Part shown: one piece after another, positions 42,415 to 51,243 of the stretch
Numbering within the stretch: the first letter of the stretch is position 1
How the letters are laid out: every line of letters starts with the position of its first letter
NCBI RefSeq assembly: GCF_028596025.1
Contig: NZ_CP117167.1
Location: 434,001-498,000, forward strand
Source: Mucilaginibacter jinjuensis
GTDB taxonomy: Bacteria; Bacteroidota; Bacteroidia; Sphingobacteriales; Sphingobacteriaceae
Direction of reading: 5' to 3'
DNA length: 64,000 nucleotides
Made by a program: the position numbers and the translations under genes
The notes under the pieces: generated by a model
What the model was told of the DNA's origin: nothing
Seen by the model: only the letters and a program-made list of their open reading frames with translations
Databases searched by the model: none

Positions 42415-42541
42415 AATTATGTTTATTTAATTTCGTAAAATCTATTTTTAGAGCAGATAGAACTTAAAAGGTTTATTTGCTGTTAAAAAAATTAATTAAG
42501 GCGGTGGGTAATAACCTGCTGCTCAAAAAGAAAGCTACCTC

Positions 42542-44269
42542 ATGACCGTTTGTAAAAACCAGTTTTGCTTACCCCTATTACTTTTATTTTGCCTGCTTAC
42601 ACTTGGTGCATCTGCACAACAACAGCCATTTATTGGCTCGCTGACAGATCAAAACCACTGGGTTGATTCGGTTTATAAAAAATTGACCAAAAGACGGCGG
42701 GTGGCGCAATTACTATTCGTTCGTGCACATACTAACAAAGGGCAAGCTTATGCCGATTCTGTTGGGCAGGTTATCAAAGATCAGCAAGTGGGTGGTTTGG
42801 TTTTCTTTCAGGGAGGCCCCGGCCGTCAGGCCGATTTGGTAAATACTTATCAAAAATTGGCGCATGTACCTCTATTGGTTGCCATGGATGGTGAATGGGG
42901 CTTAGGCATGCGCCTGGATTCTACGATTGCCTTCCCATACCAGATGACACTCGGTGCCATACAGGATAATAAGCTGATCTACAAAATGGGCCAGGAAGTA
43001 GCCGCCCAGTTTAAACGCATTGGCGCGCAGATGAATTTTGCGCCCGATATGGATGTAAATAATAACCCCGATAACCCGGTAATTAACTACCGCTCGTTCG
43101 GCGATAATAAATATAACGTGGCCGAAAAAGGGATTGCCTACATGCAGGGCATGCAAAGCGGCGGTTTGCTCACCACCGCCAAACACTTCCCCGGCCATGG
43201 CGATACCAATGTAGATTCGCACCAGGATTTGCCGCAATTACCATTCAGTAAAGATCGATTGGATTCTCTGGAAGAATATCCTTTCCGAGAAGCCATTAAA
43301 GCAGGTATCAGCGGTGTAATGATTGCCCACATGAATATCCCTGCATTGGATACAACGGCAAAATTGCCGTCAACCCTATCGCGGCCCATTATTACCGGAA
43401 TACTGAAAGACTCGCTGGGCTTTAAAGGCCTCGTAGTATCAGATGCCATGGAAATGAAAGGCGTAACCAAATTTTTCCCTAACGGAGAAGCTGATGTTCG
43501 TGCGTTTTTGGCAGGTAATGATATTCTGGAATTATCAGAAGATTCTAAACGGGCGATTAAACTAATCCGCAAAGCCATGCGCCATGATGAAATCACTAAA
43601 GACGAGCTTAAAGCACGGGTAAAAAAGGTTCTGTCAGCTAAATATTGGGTAGGCTTAAATCATTATCAACCGGTAAATACCACCAACCTGAGTGCTGATA
43701 TTAATAATGCACCTGCCAAAGCATTGGTACAGCAGTTGGGCGATGCCGCCGTAACCCTGTTAAAAGGAGACAGCCTGATTGATAGATTGGACGCGAATAA
43801 GCGTACTGCCTTAATCAGCATCGGGGTAACTGCGTTAACACCATATCAGCAAGCGTTAGGCCATTATTTCACTAATAGCATGCCGTTTTATATCCCCAAG
43901 GATATGTCGGTTGCTGATATGAACACCCTGCTGCAAAATTTGAAAGGATACGATCAGATAATTATTGGGATACATGATATGCGCCTTCGCCCGGCCAGTA
44001 AGCTCGATTATACCAGCAACGTAAAGCTGATGATTGCCCAATTAGCCAGTTTGCCTAATACGGTGATCAGCGTATTCGCCAACCCTTACACTATAGCAGG
44101 ACTGCCAGGTATTGAAAAAGCAGGAGCCCTGCTGGCCTGCTATCAGAAAGATGATTTTATGCAGATAGCCGCCACCAAAATAATAACCAAACAAATTAAG
44201 GCCGCAGGTAAATTGCCGGTGAGTGTGAATTTGTATTTTACTAATGGGATGGGGATTGTGATGAGGTAG
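42542..44269 (+). CDS. GH3 beta-N-acetylglucosaminidase
   Basis: A 575-residue secreted glycoside hydrolase family 3 enzyme of the NagZ-type branch. Signal peptide about residues 1-26 (LGASAQ). The NagZ signature KHFPGHGDTNVDSHQDLP is at 214-231, giving the Asp225/His227 catalytic dyad. The nucleophile is Asp301 in LVVSDAMEMKG. A second GH3 domain follows (about 390-575). Many Bacteroidota homologues are near 1000 residues because a beta-lactamase-like domain follows; here the gene stops before it. Likely role: removing GlcNAc from peptidoglycan or glycans in the periplasm. Confidence 0.88.
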   Translation: MTVCKNQFCLPLLLLFCLLTLGASAQQQPFIGSLTDQNHWVDSVYKKLTKRRRVAQLLFVRAHTNKGQAYADSVGQVIKDQQVGGLVFFQGGPGRQADLVNTYQKLAHVPLLVAMDGEWGLGMRLDSTIAFPYQMTLGAIQDNKLIYKMGQEVAAQFKRIGAQMNFAPDMDVNNNPDNPVINYRSFGDNKYNVAEKGIAYMQGMQSGGLLTTAKHFPGHGDTNVDSHQDLPQLPFSKDRLDSLEEYPFREAIKAGISGVMIAHMNIPALDTTAKLPSTLSRPIITGILKDSLGFKGLVVSDAMEMKGVTKFFPNGEADVRAFLAGNDILELSEDSKRAIKLIRKAMRHDEITKDELKARVKKVLSAKYWVGLNHYQPVNTTNLSADINNAPAKALVQQLGDAAVTLLKGDSLIDRLDANKRTALISIGVTALTPYQQALGHYFTNSMPFYIPKDMSVADMNTLLQNLKGYDQIIIGIHDMRLRPASKLDYTSNVKLMIAQLASLPNTVISVFANPYTIAGLPGIEKAGALLACYQKDDFMQIAATKIITKQIKAAGKLPVSVNLYFTNGMGIVMR

Positions 44270-44275
44270 ATTGTT

Positions 44276-44310
44276 AGAAGCAAGAAATAAGATGACAGGA
44301 AACAAGACTG
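44276..44310. repeat. Dispersed CAAGA-rich repeat
   Basis: AGAAGCAAGAAATAAGATGA continuing CAGGAAACAAGACTG, just after the GH3 stop. Same family as 19021, 25733, 49072 and 55159. Confidence 0.5.
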
Positions 44311-44349
44311 AAATTTGTTAACTTAGTAATAAGATAATGGTATAAACTT

Positions 44350-44571
44350 ATGGATGTGCAGACAGAAAAAATAGAGTTGGCCAAACGGTTATTGGAAACT
44401 GATGATGAAGAATTATTGCAGCAAATAAAAGTTGTGTTCGAGAATCATCACGTAGAAGAAAACTTGCCGGAGCATGTGAAAGAGGGAATCCAAAGATCAT
44501 TAAAACAAGCATCAGACGGGCTCTTAACCCCACATGATGAGGTGATGAAAAAATATGCCAAATACCTGTGA
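44350..44571 (+). CDS. Antitoxin of a RelE/ParE-type pair
   Basis: A 73-residue acidic, helical protein. The C-terminal half (IQRSLKQASDGLLTPHDEVM, residues 46-65, then KKYAKYL) matches the toxin-wrapping helix of RelB/ParD-like antitoxins from Bacteroidota. The N-terminal half (MDVQTEKIELAKRLLETDDE) is a helix that could give dimerisation, with no clear ribbon-helix-helix. Its stop overlaps the toxin start (GTGA), so translation is coupled. It probably represses its own promoter with the toxin. Confidence 0.8.
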   Translation: MDVQTEKIELAKRLLETDDEELLQQIKVVFENHHVEENLPEHVKEGIQRSLKQASDGLLTPHDEVMKKYAKYL

Positions 44572-44852
44572 GTTTAGCGGTAAACTGGACCGATGAAGCT
44601 CAGGAAACCTTTGATGGAATAGTTGAACTGATAGATCAAAAATGGGGGCACAAATCTGCTTCAGAGTTTATTAGTCATGTGCAAAGGGTTATAATGCTTA
44701 TCAGTATACAACCTTACATGTTTAAGGAAGTATCAATCCCAAATTGCAGACAGGTAGTTATTACCAAACAAACCTCCATGTTTTATACAGTACAAAATGA
44801 TTCGATAGTTATCTTATTCTTTTACGATAACAGGCAAAATCCACTGTTCTGA
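44568..44852 (+). CDS. RelE/ParE superfamily toxin
   Basis: A 94-residue toxin-fold protein. VNWTDEAQETFDGIVELIDQ (residues 5-24) is the N-terminal strand and helix of the family, KEVSIPNCRQVVITKQTSMF is the central sheet and VILFFYDNRQNP the last strand. The ParE form either inhibits gyrase and the RelE form cuts ribosome-bound mRNA; the missing clear RelE catalytic set (Lys/Arg/Tyr trio) makes ParE-like more likely, but that is a judgement. The start is GTG at 44568, overlapping the antitoxin stop. Confidence 0.82.
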   Translation: MSLAVNWTDEAQETFDGIVELIDQKWGHKSASEFISHVQRVIMLISIQPYMFKEVSIPNCRQVVITKQTSMFYTVQNDSIVILFFYDNRQNPLF

Positions 44853-44903
44853 AATCAAATTCAGTCAGTGCGTTAAACCTAACCTTTTTGTAAATTAAAT
44901 TCA

Positions 44904-47900
44904 ATGAATCAAACACTGGCAGATAGATATAACGCTAAGTTTCAGGAGATCATCTCGGGACTAAATGAAGAACAGCTGGCGGCCGTTAACAAAATAGATG
45001 GCCCGGTGATGGTGGTGGCTGGCCCGGGTACAGGTAAAACGCAGATTTTGGCGGCACGTATCGGTAAAATTTTATTGGATACCGATGCCCGCCCCGATGA
45101 GATTCTGTGTTTAACTTATACTGATGCCGGTGCGGTTGCTATGCGCAAAAGGCTTTTCGAATTTATTGGCCCCGATGCATATCGTATTGGCATTTATACA
45201 TTTCACGCTTTTTGTAATGAGGTAATTCAGGAGAACCTGGATTATTTCGGCAAGTTGACTTTAGAGCCTTTAACCGATCTGGAATCGGCCATGTTGTTCC
45301 GTGAGTTGGTAGATGAATTCCCGAATGATCATTTACTCAAACGCTTTACCGGTGATATCTACTACGAAGCTCCCCGTTTGAAAAGGCTGTTCTCGACCAT
45401 GAAAAATGAGAACTGGGATTCGGCGATGATCGAAAAGGCGGTCAACGAATACCTGGCAGATCTGCCCAATCGTGAAGAATTCATCTACAAAAAAGCCAAC
45501 GCTGCCCGTGGTATTCAAAAAGGTGATCTTAAACAAAAAGATATTGATGCGGCACATGAGGTAATGAAAAAGCTGCTGGCAGCCGTAGCAGAGTACAAGA
45601 ACTTCGAGGCCAAAATGAAGTTGCAGAACCGTTATGATTATGACGATATGATCATTTGGGTACTTCGTGCTTTCCGCGAAAATGAAGACCTGTTACGCCG
45701 TTACCAGGAGCGGTATCAATATATACTGGTTGATGAGTTTCAGGACACCAGCGGTTCGCAAAACGAATTACTGAAACACCTGCTCAGCTATTGGGGTACA
45801 CCCAACGTATTTGTGGTGGGCGATGACGATCAGTCGGTTTACCGTTTCCAGGGTGCCAACATGAAGAATATATTGGATTTTGCTAATGATTATTCGAACG
45901 TGCTGCACACCGTTGTGCTTAAAAATAACTATCGCTCTAATCAGGCTATTCTGGATATCTCGAAAGTATTGATCGATAATAACCAGGAAAGGTTAACCCG
46001 TCAATTGAGGCTGAATAAAAACCTGATTGCATCACATCCCCGTTTCGATAAAATTGCTGCAGAACCCGAGATCCGCGAGTATGATAATATAGATCATGAA
46101 CTGGTTGATGTAGGTAACCAGATCGAAAAACTGATAAAACAAGGCGTAGAAGCAGGCGAAATAGCCGTGATCTACCGTAACCATAATCAGGCCGAGGAAC
46201 TGATCCATTATCTGGATATGCAGAAGATTGCCGTTAACACCAAACGGAAAATAGACATCCTGACCCTACCTTTCGGCGAAAAGATCATCAATATATTACG
46301 TTACCTCGCGGCCGAGTTCGATTCGCCTTATAGTGGTGATGACCTGCTGTTCGAGATTATGCACTATGATTTCTTCAACATTAAACCTGTTGATGTAGCG
46401 CGTGCCAGTATCGAGGTATCGAAAGTGAATTATAGTACCTGGGAGAAAGGGGAGAAAACTTCTATCCGCCGGTATATCAGTGAAGTGGCCGTAGCACGCC
46501 AGCCCGGATTGTTTGATACCATCCAGGAAACAGAAATGAAGCAACTGGTGAATGATATTGAAGATTTGCTGAAAGCTTCGGCAAGTTTAAGTTTGCAGCA
46601 GTTCTTTCAGCAGGTAATTACCAAACTGGGTATCCTGGCTTATATTATGAAGCAGCCCGATAAAGGCTGGCACATGGAGGTGCTTACCAATCTGTTTAAC
46701 TTTATTAAAGATGAGCACCGGAAAAATGCAGATACCAAATTAAAAAACATCATCTCCACCATCGACCTGATGAAGCGTAATGGTATCAGGTTAGATCTGA
46801 ATCAGGTAATTTACTCTGAAAACGGTATTAATTTCCTGACTGCTCACGGTTCAAAAGGACTGGAGTTTGAGTACGTTTTCCTCATCGGCTGTAATAAAAA
46901 AGTTTGGGATACCAAAGGCCGAAATATGGGCTACAGTTACCCTGATACGCTAATACAGGCAGCAACTGATGATGCAGCACAGCGCGAAGAATCGCGCCGG
47001 TTATTTTATGTGGCCGTTACTCGTGCTAAGCAACACTTGTTTATCTCGTACCCGGCTGAGGATAGAAAGGGTAAACCATTGGAGGCTTCGCAGTTTGTGG
47101 GCGAGATATTGGCCGAAACACATCTGACCGTTCAGCGGCCACAGGTTAGTGCCGATGCGCTGCTTACTTATATGGCCACCCAGTTTAACGAAGACGATAA
47201 GCCAGTGTTAGATCTTATCGACAGTACATATATCAATGTGTTGTTGCAAAACTATACGCTTTCGGTATCACACCTTAATAGTTATCTGGACTGCCCGCTG
47301 AAGTTTTATTTTCAGAATTTGATTAGAGTACCGTCTGGGCTTAGTGCAGCCGCAGCCTTTGGTTCGGCAGTGCATTATGCGCTTAACAGGGTGTTTAGAA
47401 AATTGAAAGATAATAACGACCAATTTGGCCCGGTTGATGATTTTCTGCGCGAGTTCCGCTGGTTTATGTACCGTAACAGCGACTTGTTTTCGCAGGATGA
47501 ATTTAAACTGCGACTGAGCTATGGCGAAAAGATCTTACCGCCGTATTACGAGTCGCATGTACCGGTTTGGAACAAAGTTGCCGTTACCGAGCGCAGCATT
47601 AAAAACCTGGCGATTGAAGGTGTGCCGGTAAAAGGTAACCTCGATAAAATTGAATTTAACGGCAACCAGGTTACCGTGGTAGATTATAAAACCGGCAAAG
47701 TAAAATATGCCAAAGAAAAGTTGGCCCGCCCCGATCCTGACAATCCCAACGGTGGCGATTACTGGCGCCAGGCGGTATTCTACAAACTACTGGTAGATAA
47801 CGACCGTACCAACGATTGGTATGCTGTAAGCGCCGTATTCGACTTTATAGAACCTGTTAACGAAGGCGAATACTACCAGGAAAAATTTGTAATTAACCCT

Positions 47901-48062
47901 AACGACCTGATACTGGTAAGCAACCAGATTAAAGATGTATACCAAAAAATCATGAACCACGAGTTCAGTACAGGCTGCGGCAAAGCAGATTGCGATTGGT
48001 GCAGGTTTGTGCGTACCAACTTTAAACAGCCGGGCAAGATATTGGAAGTGAGTGAGGAATAG
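44904..48062 (+). CDS. UvrD-type helicase fused to a PD-(D/E)XK nuclease
   Basis: A 1052-residue helicase-nuclease of the AddAB/AdnAB/RecB class. The SF1A motor has Walker A AGPGTGKTQILAARI near residue 39, motif II LVDEFQDTS near 277, motif III VVGDDDQSVYRFQGA near 306, NYRSN near 346 (motif IV), TAHGSKGLEFEYVFLIG near 650 (motif V) and RRLFYVAVTRAKQHLF near 696 (motif VI). The C-terminal nuclease has GNLDKIEF and VVDYKTGK near 910-930, and four Cys (one in YLDCPLKF, three in GCGKADCDWC near 1030) that should hold an Fe-S cluster. Likely role: end resection in double-strand break repair. No partner subunit gene is next to it; the toxin-antitoxin pair lies 51 bases upstream. Confidence 0.9.
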   Translation: MNQTLADRYNAKFQEIISGLNEEQLAAVNKIDGPVMVVAGPGTGKTQILAARIGKILLDTDARPDEILCLTYTDAGAVAMRKRLFEFIGPDAYRIGIYTFHAFCNEVIQENLDYFGKLTLEPLTDLESAMLFRELVDEFPNDHLLKRFTGDIYYEAPRLKRLFSTMKNENWDSAMIEKAVNEYLADLPNREEFIYKKANAARGIQKGDLKQKDIDAAHEVMKKLLAAVAEYKNFEAKMKLQNRYDYDDMIIWVLRAFRENEDLLRRYQERYQYILVDEFQDTSGSQNELLKHLLSYWGTPNVFVVGDDDQSVYRFQGANMKNILDFANDYSNVLHTVVLKNNYRSNQAILDISKVLIDNNQERLTRQLRLNKNLIASHPRFDKIAAEPEIREYDNIDHELVDVGNQIEKLIKQGVEAGEIAVIYRNHNQAEELIHYLDMQKIAVNTKRKIDILTLPFGEKIINILRYLAAEFDSPYSGDDLLFEIMHYDFFNIKPVDVARASIEVSKVNYSTWEKGEKTSIRRYISEVAVARQPGLFDTIQETEMKQLVNDIEDLLKASASLSLQQFFQQVITKLGILAYIMKQPDKGWHMEVLTNLFNFIKDEHRKNADTKLKNIISTIDLMKRNGIRLDLNQVIYSENGINFLTAHGSKGLEFEYVFLIGCNKKVWDTKGRNMGYSYPDTLIQAATDDAAQREESRRLFYVAVTRAKQHLFISYPAEDRKGKPLEASQFVGEILAETHLTVQRPQVSADALLTYMATQFNEDDKPVLDLIDSTYINVLLQNYTLSVSHLNSYLDCPLKFYFQNLIRVPSGLSAAAAFGSAVHYALNRVFRKLKDNNDQFGPVDDFLREFRWFMYRNSDLFSQDEFKLRLSYGEKILPPYYESHVPVWNKVAVTERSIKNLAIEGVPVKGNLDKIEFNGNQVTVVDYKTGKVKYAKEKLARPDPDNPNGGDYWRQAVFYKLLVDNDRTNDWYAVSAVFDFIEPVNEGEYYQEKFVINPNDLILVSNQIKDVYQKIMNHEFSTGCGKADCDWCRFVRTNFKQPGKILEVSEE

Positions 48063-48105
48063 GATAGTGGCCGTTTTTAAGTTGCAGTAGCAGTAACAAT
48101 CTGAG

Positions 48106-48133
48106 CGTCATTGCGAGGTACGAAGCAATCTCA
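48106..48133. repeat. Single arm of the CGTCATTGCGAGG repeat
   Basis: CGTCATTGCGAGGTACGAAG and 8 further bases match the arm of the palindrome at 25789, but no complementary arm follows. Probably a half-copy or decayed element. Confidence 0.6.
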
Positions 48134-48180
48134 GACCGATTAGCACAGTCTTTAATAGCGCAGAAGCTATCATAAAACAC

Positions 48181-49023
48181 TTACTCTCCAAGCAAGTAAT
48201 CAAACGTAAATTTCGGTTTATAACCTAAATATTGCTGCGCCTTATCACATCTGTAAATCCGGTCAATGCTTGTGGGTAATATCCAGCCTTTTGCTTTATA
48301 TATTGCTTCAATGTCAGGGTAATATTGCTTGATTACTTCTACCGGAAAATGCTTTAGTCGGGTAACGTCAGCTTCGTTAAATGGCGAGCCGCTGGTGATA
48401 TTAAAAACTTCAAAATCGATGAAGATGTGCGATAAGGCTAATCTTAAAGCTTCGGCTGCATCTCTTTCATCTAGGCCGCGGTATAAACGGTGATTGGCTT
48501 GCAGGTTATCATCCTCGGGCAAAAAGCGGCCGACACGGTATACAGAGGTCTGCAAACCTTCCTTATAAAAGAAATCTTTGCAAAGCTGCTCTGCCGTTTG
48601 TTTGGTAATATCGTAGATGTCGCGTGGTTGTTCTTGTAATTCTTCGGTAACCCAAACGGCCTGGTTTTCATCAACCATGGCTTTACCATAAATAGAGGTC
48701 GTGCTGATGTATAAAAACTGACGGATGCCGTTGGTAACACAGGCATTTAGTAAATTAAGTGTGCCGTAAATGTTGGTATCAATAAAAAGTTCGCGTGGGT
48801 AGCCAAGCTCATAATGTTTGCCATGTATAGCGGCAGTATGGATAATGGCATCGTAGCCTTGTGTTGCTTCTAAGACGGCTTGCTTATCTTTAATATCAAG
48901 TATCAGATTGGTAGTGGTCGAAGTGATAATATCAGCACCGGTTACTTCATAATTGTGCTTTCTTAAATGTTCAACAGTAACCGAACCTAATTTCCCTGCA
49001 GAGCCTGTAACCAAAATTTTCAT
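48181..49023 (-). CDS. NAD(P)-dependent epimerase/dehydratase
   Basis: A 280-residue extended SDR. The Rossmann motif GSAGKLGSVTVEHL (residues 7-20, GxxGxxG) opens the protein. HTAAIHGKHYE marks the active-site strand, STTSIYG the catalytic Ser/Thr and YDITKQTAEQLC (YxxxK) the catalytic Tyr and Lys. Sugar-nucleotide epimerases and related reductases share this shape; no substrate is evident. Start at 49023 (MKILVTGS) follows the family; ATG 49059 adds 12 non-homologous residues. Confidence 0.88.
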   Translation of the reverse strand: MKILVTGSAGKLGSVTVEHLRKHNYEVTGADIITSTTTNLILDIKDKQAVLEATQGYDAIIHTAAIHGKHYELGYPRELFIDTNIYGTLNLLNACVTNGIRQFLYISTTSIYGKAMVDENQAVWVTEELQEQPRDIYDITKQTAEQLCKDFFYKEGLQTSVYRVGRFLPEDDNLQANHRLYRGLDERDAAEALRLALSHIFIDFEVFNITSGSPFNEADVTRLKHFPVEVIKQYYPDIEAIYKAKGWILPTSIDRIYRCDKAQQYLGYKPKFTFDYLLGE

Positions 49024-49071
49024 GCCGAAATATAAATACAAAAAGCATGAAGGATTCATCCAAAGTAAAAA

Positions 49072-49102
49072 TCTTGTTTCCTGTATCTGGCCTCTTGCTT
49101 CT
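49072..49102. repeat. Dispersed CAAGA-rich repeat, reverse orientation
   Basis: TCTTGTTTCCTGTATCTGGC continuing CTCTTGCTTCT is the reverse form of the repeats at 19021, 25733 and 44276. It lies between divergent genes. Confidence 0.5.
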
Positions 49103-49147
49103 AAACGCTTTATAGTGCTACATTGCAGTACTAACTCCCTTTAAACT

Positions 49148-50500
49148 ATGAAGTGTAAATTTTTACTCCCTTTACTTTTTGCTTTACCTGCTGCTGCGCA
49201 GACCACTACCATCAGGCAGGATGCCAAAATTGAGCAAATGGTTGATGAGGTATCATCAAAAAATATAGAGGCCATTGTACGAAAGCTGGTAAGTTTTAAA
49301 ACCCGCCATACGCTAAGTGATACCTTGAGTAAAACCGAAGGCATAGGCGCTGCCCGTAACTGGATTAAGAGCGAAATGGAACAATATGCTAAGGCATCTA
49401 ACGGTCGCATGCATGTCGAGTTTGATACTTTTACCCAGCCTGCCGGTGGTCGGATTGATAAACCTACTGTGCTTAAAAACGTGCTGGCTGTTTTGAAAGG
49501 TACTGATCCCAACGATAAACGGATCTATATTGTGTCTGGTCATTACGATTCTCGCGTTAATGATATTATGGATGCTAAATCTGTTGCCCCAGGTGCGGTT
49601 GATGATGCTTCGGGCACGGCTGTTTCTATGGAAATTGCCAGGGTAATGGCTAAACAATCATTCCCTGCTACCATTATTTTTATGGCTGTTGCGGGTGAAG
49701 AACAGGGGTTAAACGGATCTACCAACGTAGCCAAACGTGCCAAGGCCGAAAACTGGGCTGTTGATGCCATGCTGAATAATGATATTGTGGGCAATACCCA
49801 TGGTATGGAAACCAACCTGAAAGATAACCGCAGCGTACGCGTATTTAGCGAAGGTGTACCATCGACCGTAACAGGCAATGAGAAAGCTTTAGCTGCGCTG
49901 ATTGGTAATGGAGGTGAAAACGATAGTCCGTCGCGCGAGCTTGCCCGCTATATTAAAGAAGTGGCCGAGCGTTATGTATCGCAATTGGATGTAAAGTTAA
50001 TTTATCGCCGTGATCGATTTTTGCGAGGTGGAGATCATACACCTTTCTTACAACAGGGTTTTACTGCAGTACGTTTTACCGAGATGAATGAGGATTTTAC
50101 CCGCCAACACCAAAATGTACGTGTAGAAAATGGGGTTGATTATGGTGATAAACCTGATTTTGCCGATTACGACTACATTCAAAAAGTAGCCCGCATGAAT
50201 TTATCGGTATTGGCTAATCTTGCCCTTGCACCTGCCGAGCCGCAAAATGTAGGTATCACCACCAGCGGCCTAACCAATAAAAGCACCCTGAAATGGGAAG
50301 CTCCGGCCGAAGGTAAAAAGCCTGCCGGTTACTATGTTTTGATGCGCGAAACCATCAGTCCGTATTGGGAAAAGAAATTTTATGTAACTGATACTACCGC
50401 TACATTGGATTATTCAAAGGATAATTACTTCTTCGCCGTACAGGCCGTTGATGCCGACGGGCACGAGAGCCAGATGGTGTATCCTAAACCAGTGAAATAA
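49148..50500 (+). CDS. M28 family metallopeptidase with C-terminal Fn3-like domain
   Basis: A 450-residue secreted zinc aminopeptidase. Signal peptide about residues 1-17. The catalytic domain shows GHYDSRVND (His, Asp), GAVDDASGTA (bridging Asp), VAGEEQGLNGS (catalytic Glu), MLNNDIVGNTHG (Asp) and HQNVRVENGVD (last His) as ligands, and lacks the PA insertion of the other M28 gene at 24263. Residues about 358-450 form a beta-sandwich of the fibronectin type III type (SGLTNKSTLKWEAPAEGK, AVQAVDADGHESQ). Likely periplasmic peptide degradation. Confidence 0.9.
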   Translation: MKCKFLLPLLFALPAAAQTTTIRQDAKIEQMVDEVSSKNIEAIVRKLVSFKTRHTLSDTLSKTEGIGAARNWIKSEMEQYAKASNGRMHVEFDTFTQPAGGRIDKPTVLKNVLAVLKGTDPNDKRIYIVSGHYDSRVNDIMDAKSVAPGAVDDASGTAVSMEIARVMAKQSFPATIIFMAVAGEEQGLNGSTNVAKRAKAENWAVDAMLNNDIVGNTHGMETNLKDNRSVRVFSEGVPSTVTGNEKALAALIGNGGENDSPSRELARYIKEVAERYVSQLDVKLIYRRDRFLRGGDHTPFLQQGFTAVRFTEMNEDFTRQHQNVRVENGVDYGDKPDFADYDYIQKVARMNLSVLANLALAPAEPQNVGITTSGLTNKSTLKWEAPAEGKKPAGYYVLMRETISPYWEKKFYVTDTTATLDYSKDNYFFAVQAVDADGHESQMVYPKPVK

Positions 50501-50520
50501 AGTTGTCAATTGTCGAATCC

Positions 50521-50546
50521 GTAGAGACACAATACTTTGTGTCTCT
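50521..50546 (+). repeat. REP palindrome copy 1 of the RAYT locus
   Basis: After GT, arms AGAGACACAA and TTGTGTCTCT are joined by TACT. An extra half arm (TTTGTGTCTCT) follows at 50551-50561. Copy 2 at 50585 is its exact reverse complement, 38 bases on. Confidence 0.85.
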
Positions 50547-50584
50547 AAACTTTGTGTCTCTGAACAGATTTCGTAATTTGACAC

Positions 50585-50610
50585 GAGACACAAAGTATTG
50601 TGTCTCTACG
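50585..50610 (-). repeat. REP palindrome copy 2 of the RAYT locus
   Basis: An exact reverse complement of copy 1 (reads GAGACACAAAGTATTG then TGTCTCTACG), ending 6 bases before the RAYT start codon. Copies 1 and 2 form a head-to-head pair. Confidence 0.85.
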
Positions 50611-50616
50611 TTGAGA

Positions 50617-51165
50617 ATGGAAGAAGATAGATATAAAAACAAATATCGTACATCATCATTTCGAAAGCCAAATTGGGATTATGGTTCGCATGGATTGTAT
50701 TTTGTTACGATTTGTACGCATGAACGAATTCATTATTTCGGAGAGATAAATGAGACCTGTACAGAGACACAAGGTATTGTGTCTCTACGGGAAACACCAA
50801 TTGCAGAAATAGCTCGTCAGAATTGGTTATCTATTCCTCAATATCATCCTTACATTGAATTAGATGAGTTTGTATTAATGCCAAATCATTTACACGGGAT
50901 AGTATTTATTAATAGACCGGATAAGGTAAATTGGGAGATAAACAAATTCGGTTCTCAAAGTCAGAATTTGGCGTCAATAATTAGAGGTTACAAATCCTCT
51001 GTTAAGAAATATGCTACAATGAACAGCATAGATTTTAAATGGCAGTCAAAGTACCACGATCGGGTAATAAGAGATGAAAAGGAATATCAGAATATAACAT
51101 ATTATATAGCAGAAAATCCCACTCGTTGGAAATCAGATCCTGATAATATTTTATTTTCTCCGTAG
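50617..51165 (+). CDS. REP-associated tyrosine transposase (RAYT)
   Basis: A 182-residue Y1 single-strand transposase related to IS200/IS605 TnpA. FRKPNWDYGSHGLYFVTICT (residues 15-34) is the family N-terminus, ELDEFVLMPNHLHGIVF (81-97) holds the HUH metal site (HLH at 91-93) and FKWQSKYHDRVIRDEKEYQN (140-159), with NITYYIAENPTRWKSDP, is the family C-terminus. The catalytic Tyr is not certain (Y125, Y132 or Y146). Start at 50617; the frame is open further up to 50503, but only through two REP copies. REP palindromes lie on both sides. A third copy is translated inside the gene (residues 50-58, ETQGIVSLR) and copy 4 provides the stop codon. Role: cutting and spreading REP hairpins. Confidence 0.88.
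   Translation: MEEDRYKNKYRTSSFRKPNWDYGSHGLYFVTICTHERIHYFGEINETCTETQGIVSLRETPIAEIARQNWLSIPQYHPYIELDEFVLMPNHLHGIVFINRPDKVNWEINKFGSQSQNLASIIRGYKSSVKKYATMNSIDFKWQSKYHDRVIRDEKEYQNITYYIAENPTRWKSDPDNILFSP
50764..50789 (-). repeat. REP palindrome copy 3, inside the transposase gene
   Basis: Matches copy 2 with one base difference (AAGG for AAAG). It lies in frame and encodes ETQGIVSLR, between the FGEI strand and the IAEIARQNW helix, a place where RAYT proteins usually carry a variable loop. Confidence 0.85.
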
Positions 51166-51187
51166 AGACACAATACTTTGTGTCTCT
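51162..51187 (+). repeat. REP palindrome copy 4, overlapping the RAYT stop
   Basis: Same sequence and direction as copy 1. Its second to fourth bases TAG are the stop codon of the transposase (51163-51165). Confidence 0.85.
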
Positions 51188-51213
51188 GTACAGGTGTGAT
51201 AATACAAAGCACC

Positions 51214-51239
51214 GAGACACAAAGTATTGTGTCTCTACG
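51214..51239 (-). repeat. REP palindrome copy 5 of the RAYT locus
   Basis: Identical to copy 2 and opposite to copy 4 (26 bases apart), ending 4 bases before the stop of the ABC permease gene on the minus strand. Copies 4 and 5 mirror the pair formed by copies 1 and 2. Confidence 0.85.
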
Positions 51240-51243
51240 GGAA

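Noticed and set aside
50503..50616. Upstream extension of the RAYT through two REP copies
   Set aside because: The frame is open only because the palindrome has no stop in that frame; the family N-terminal pattern starts near residue 11 of the shorter form.
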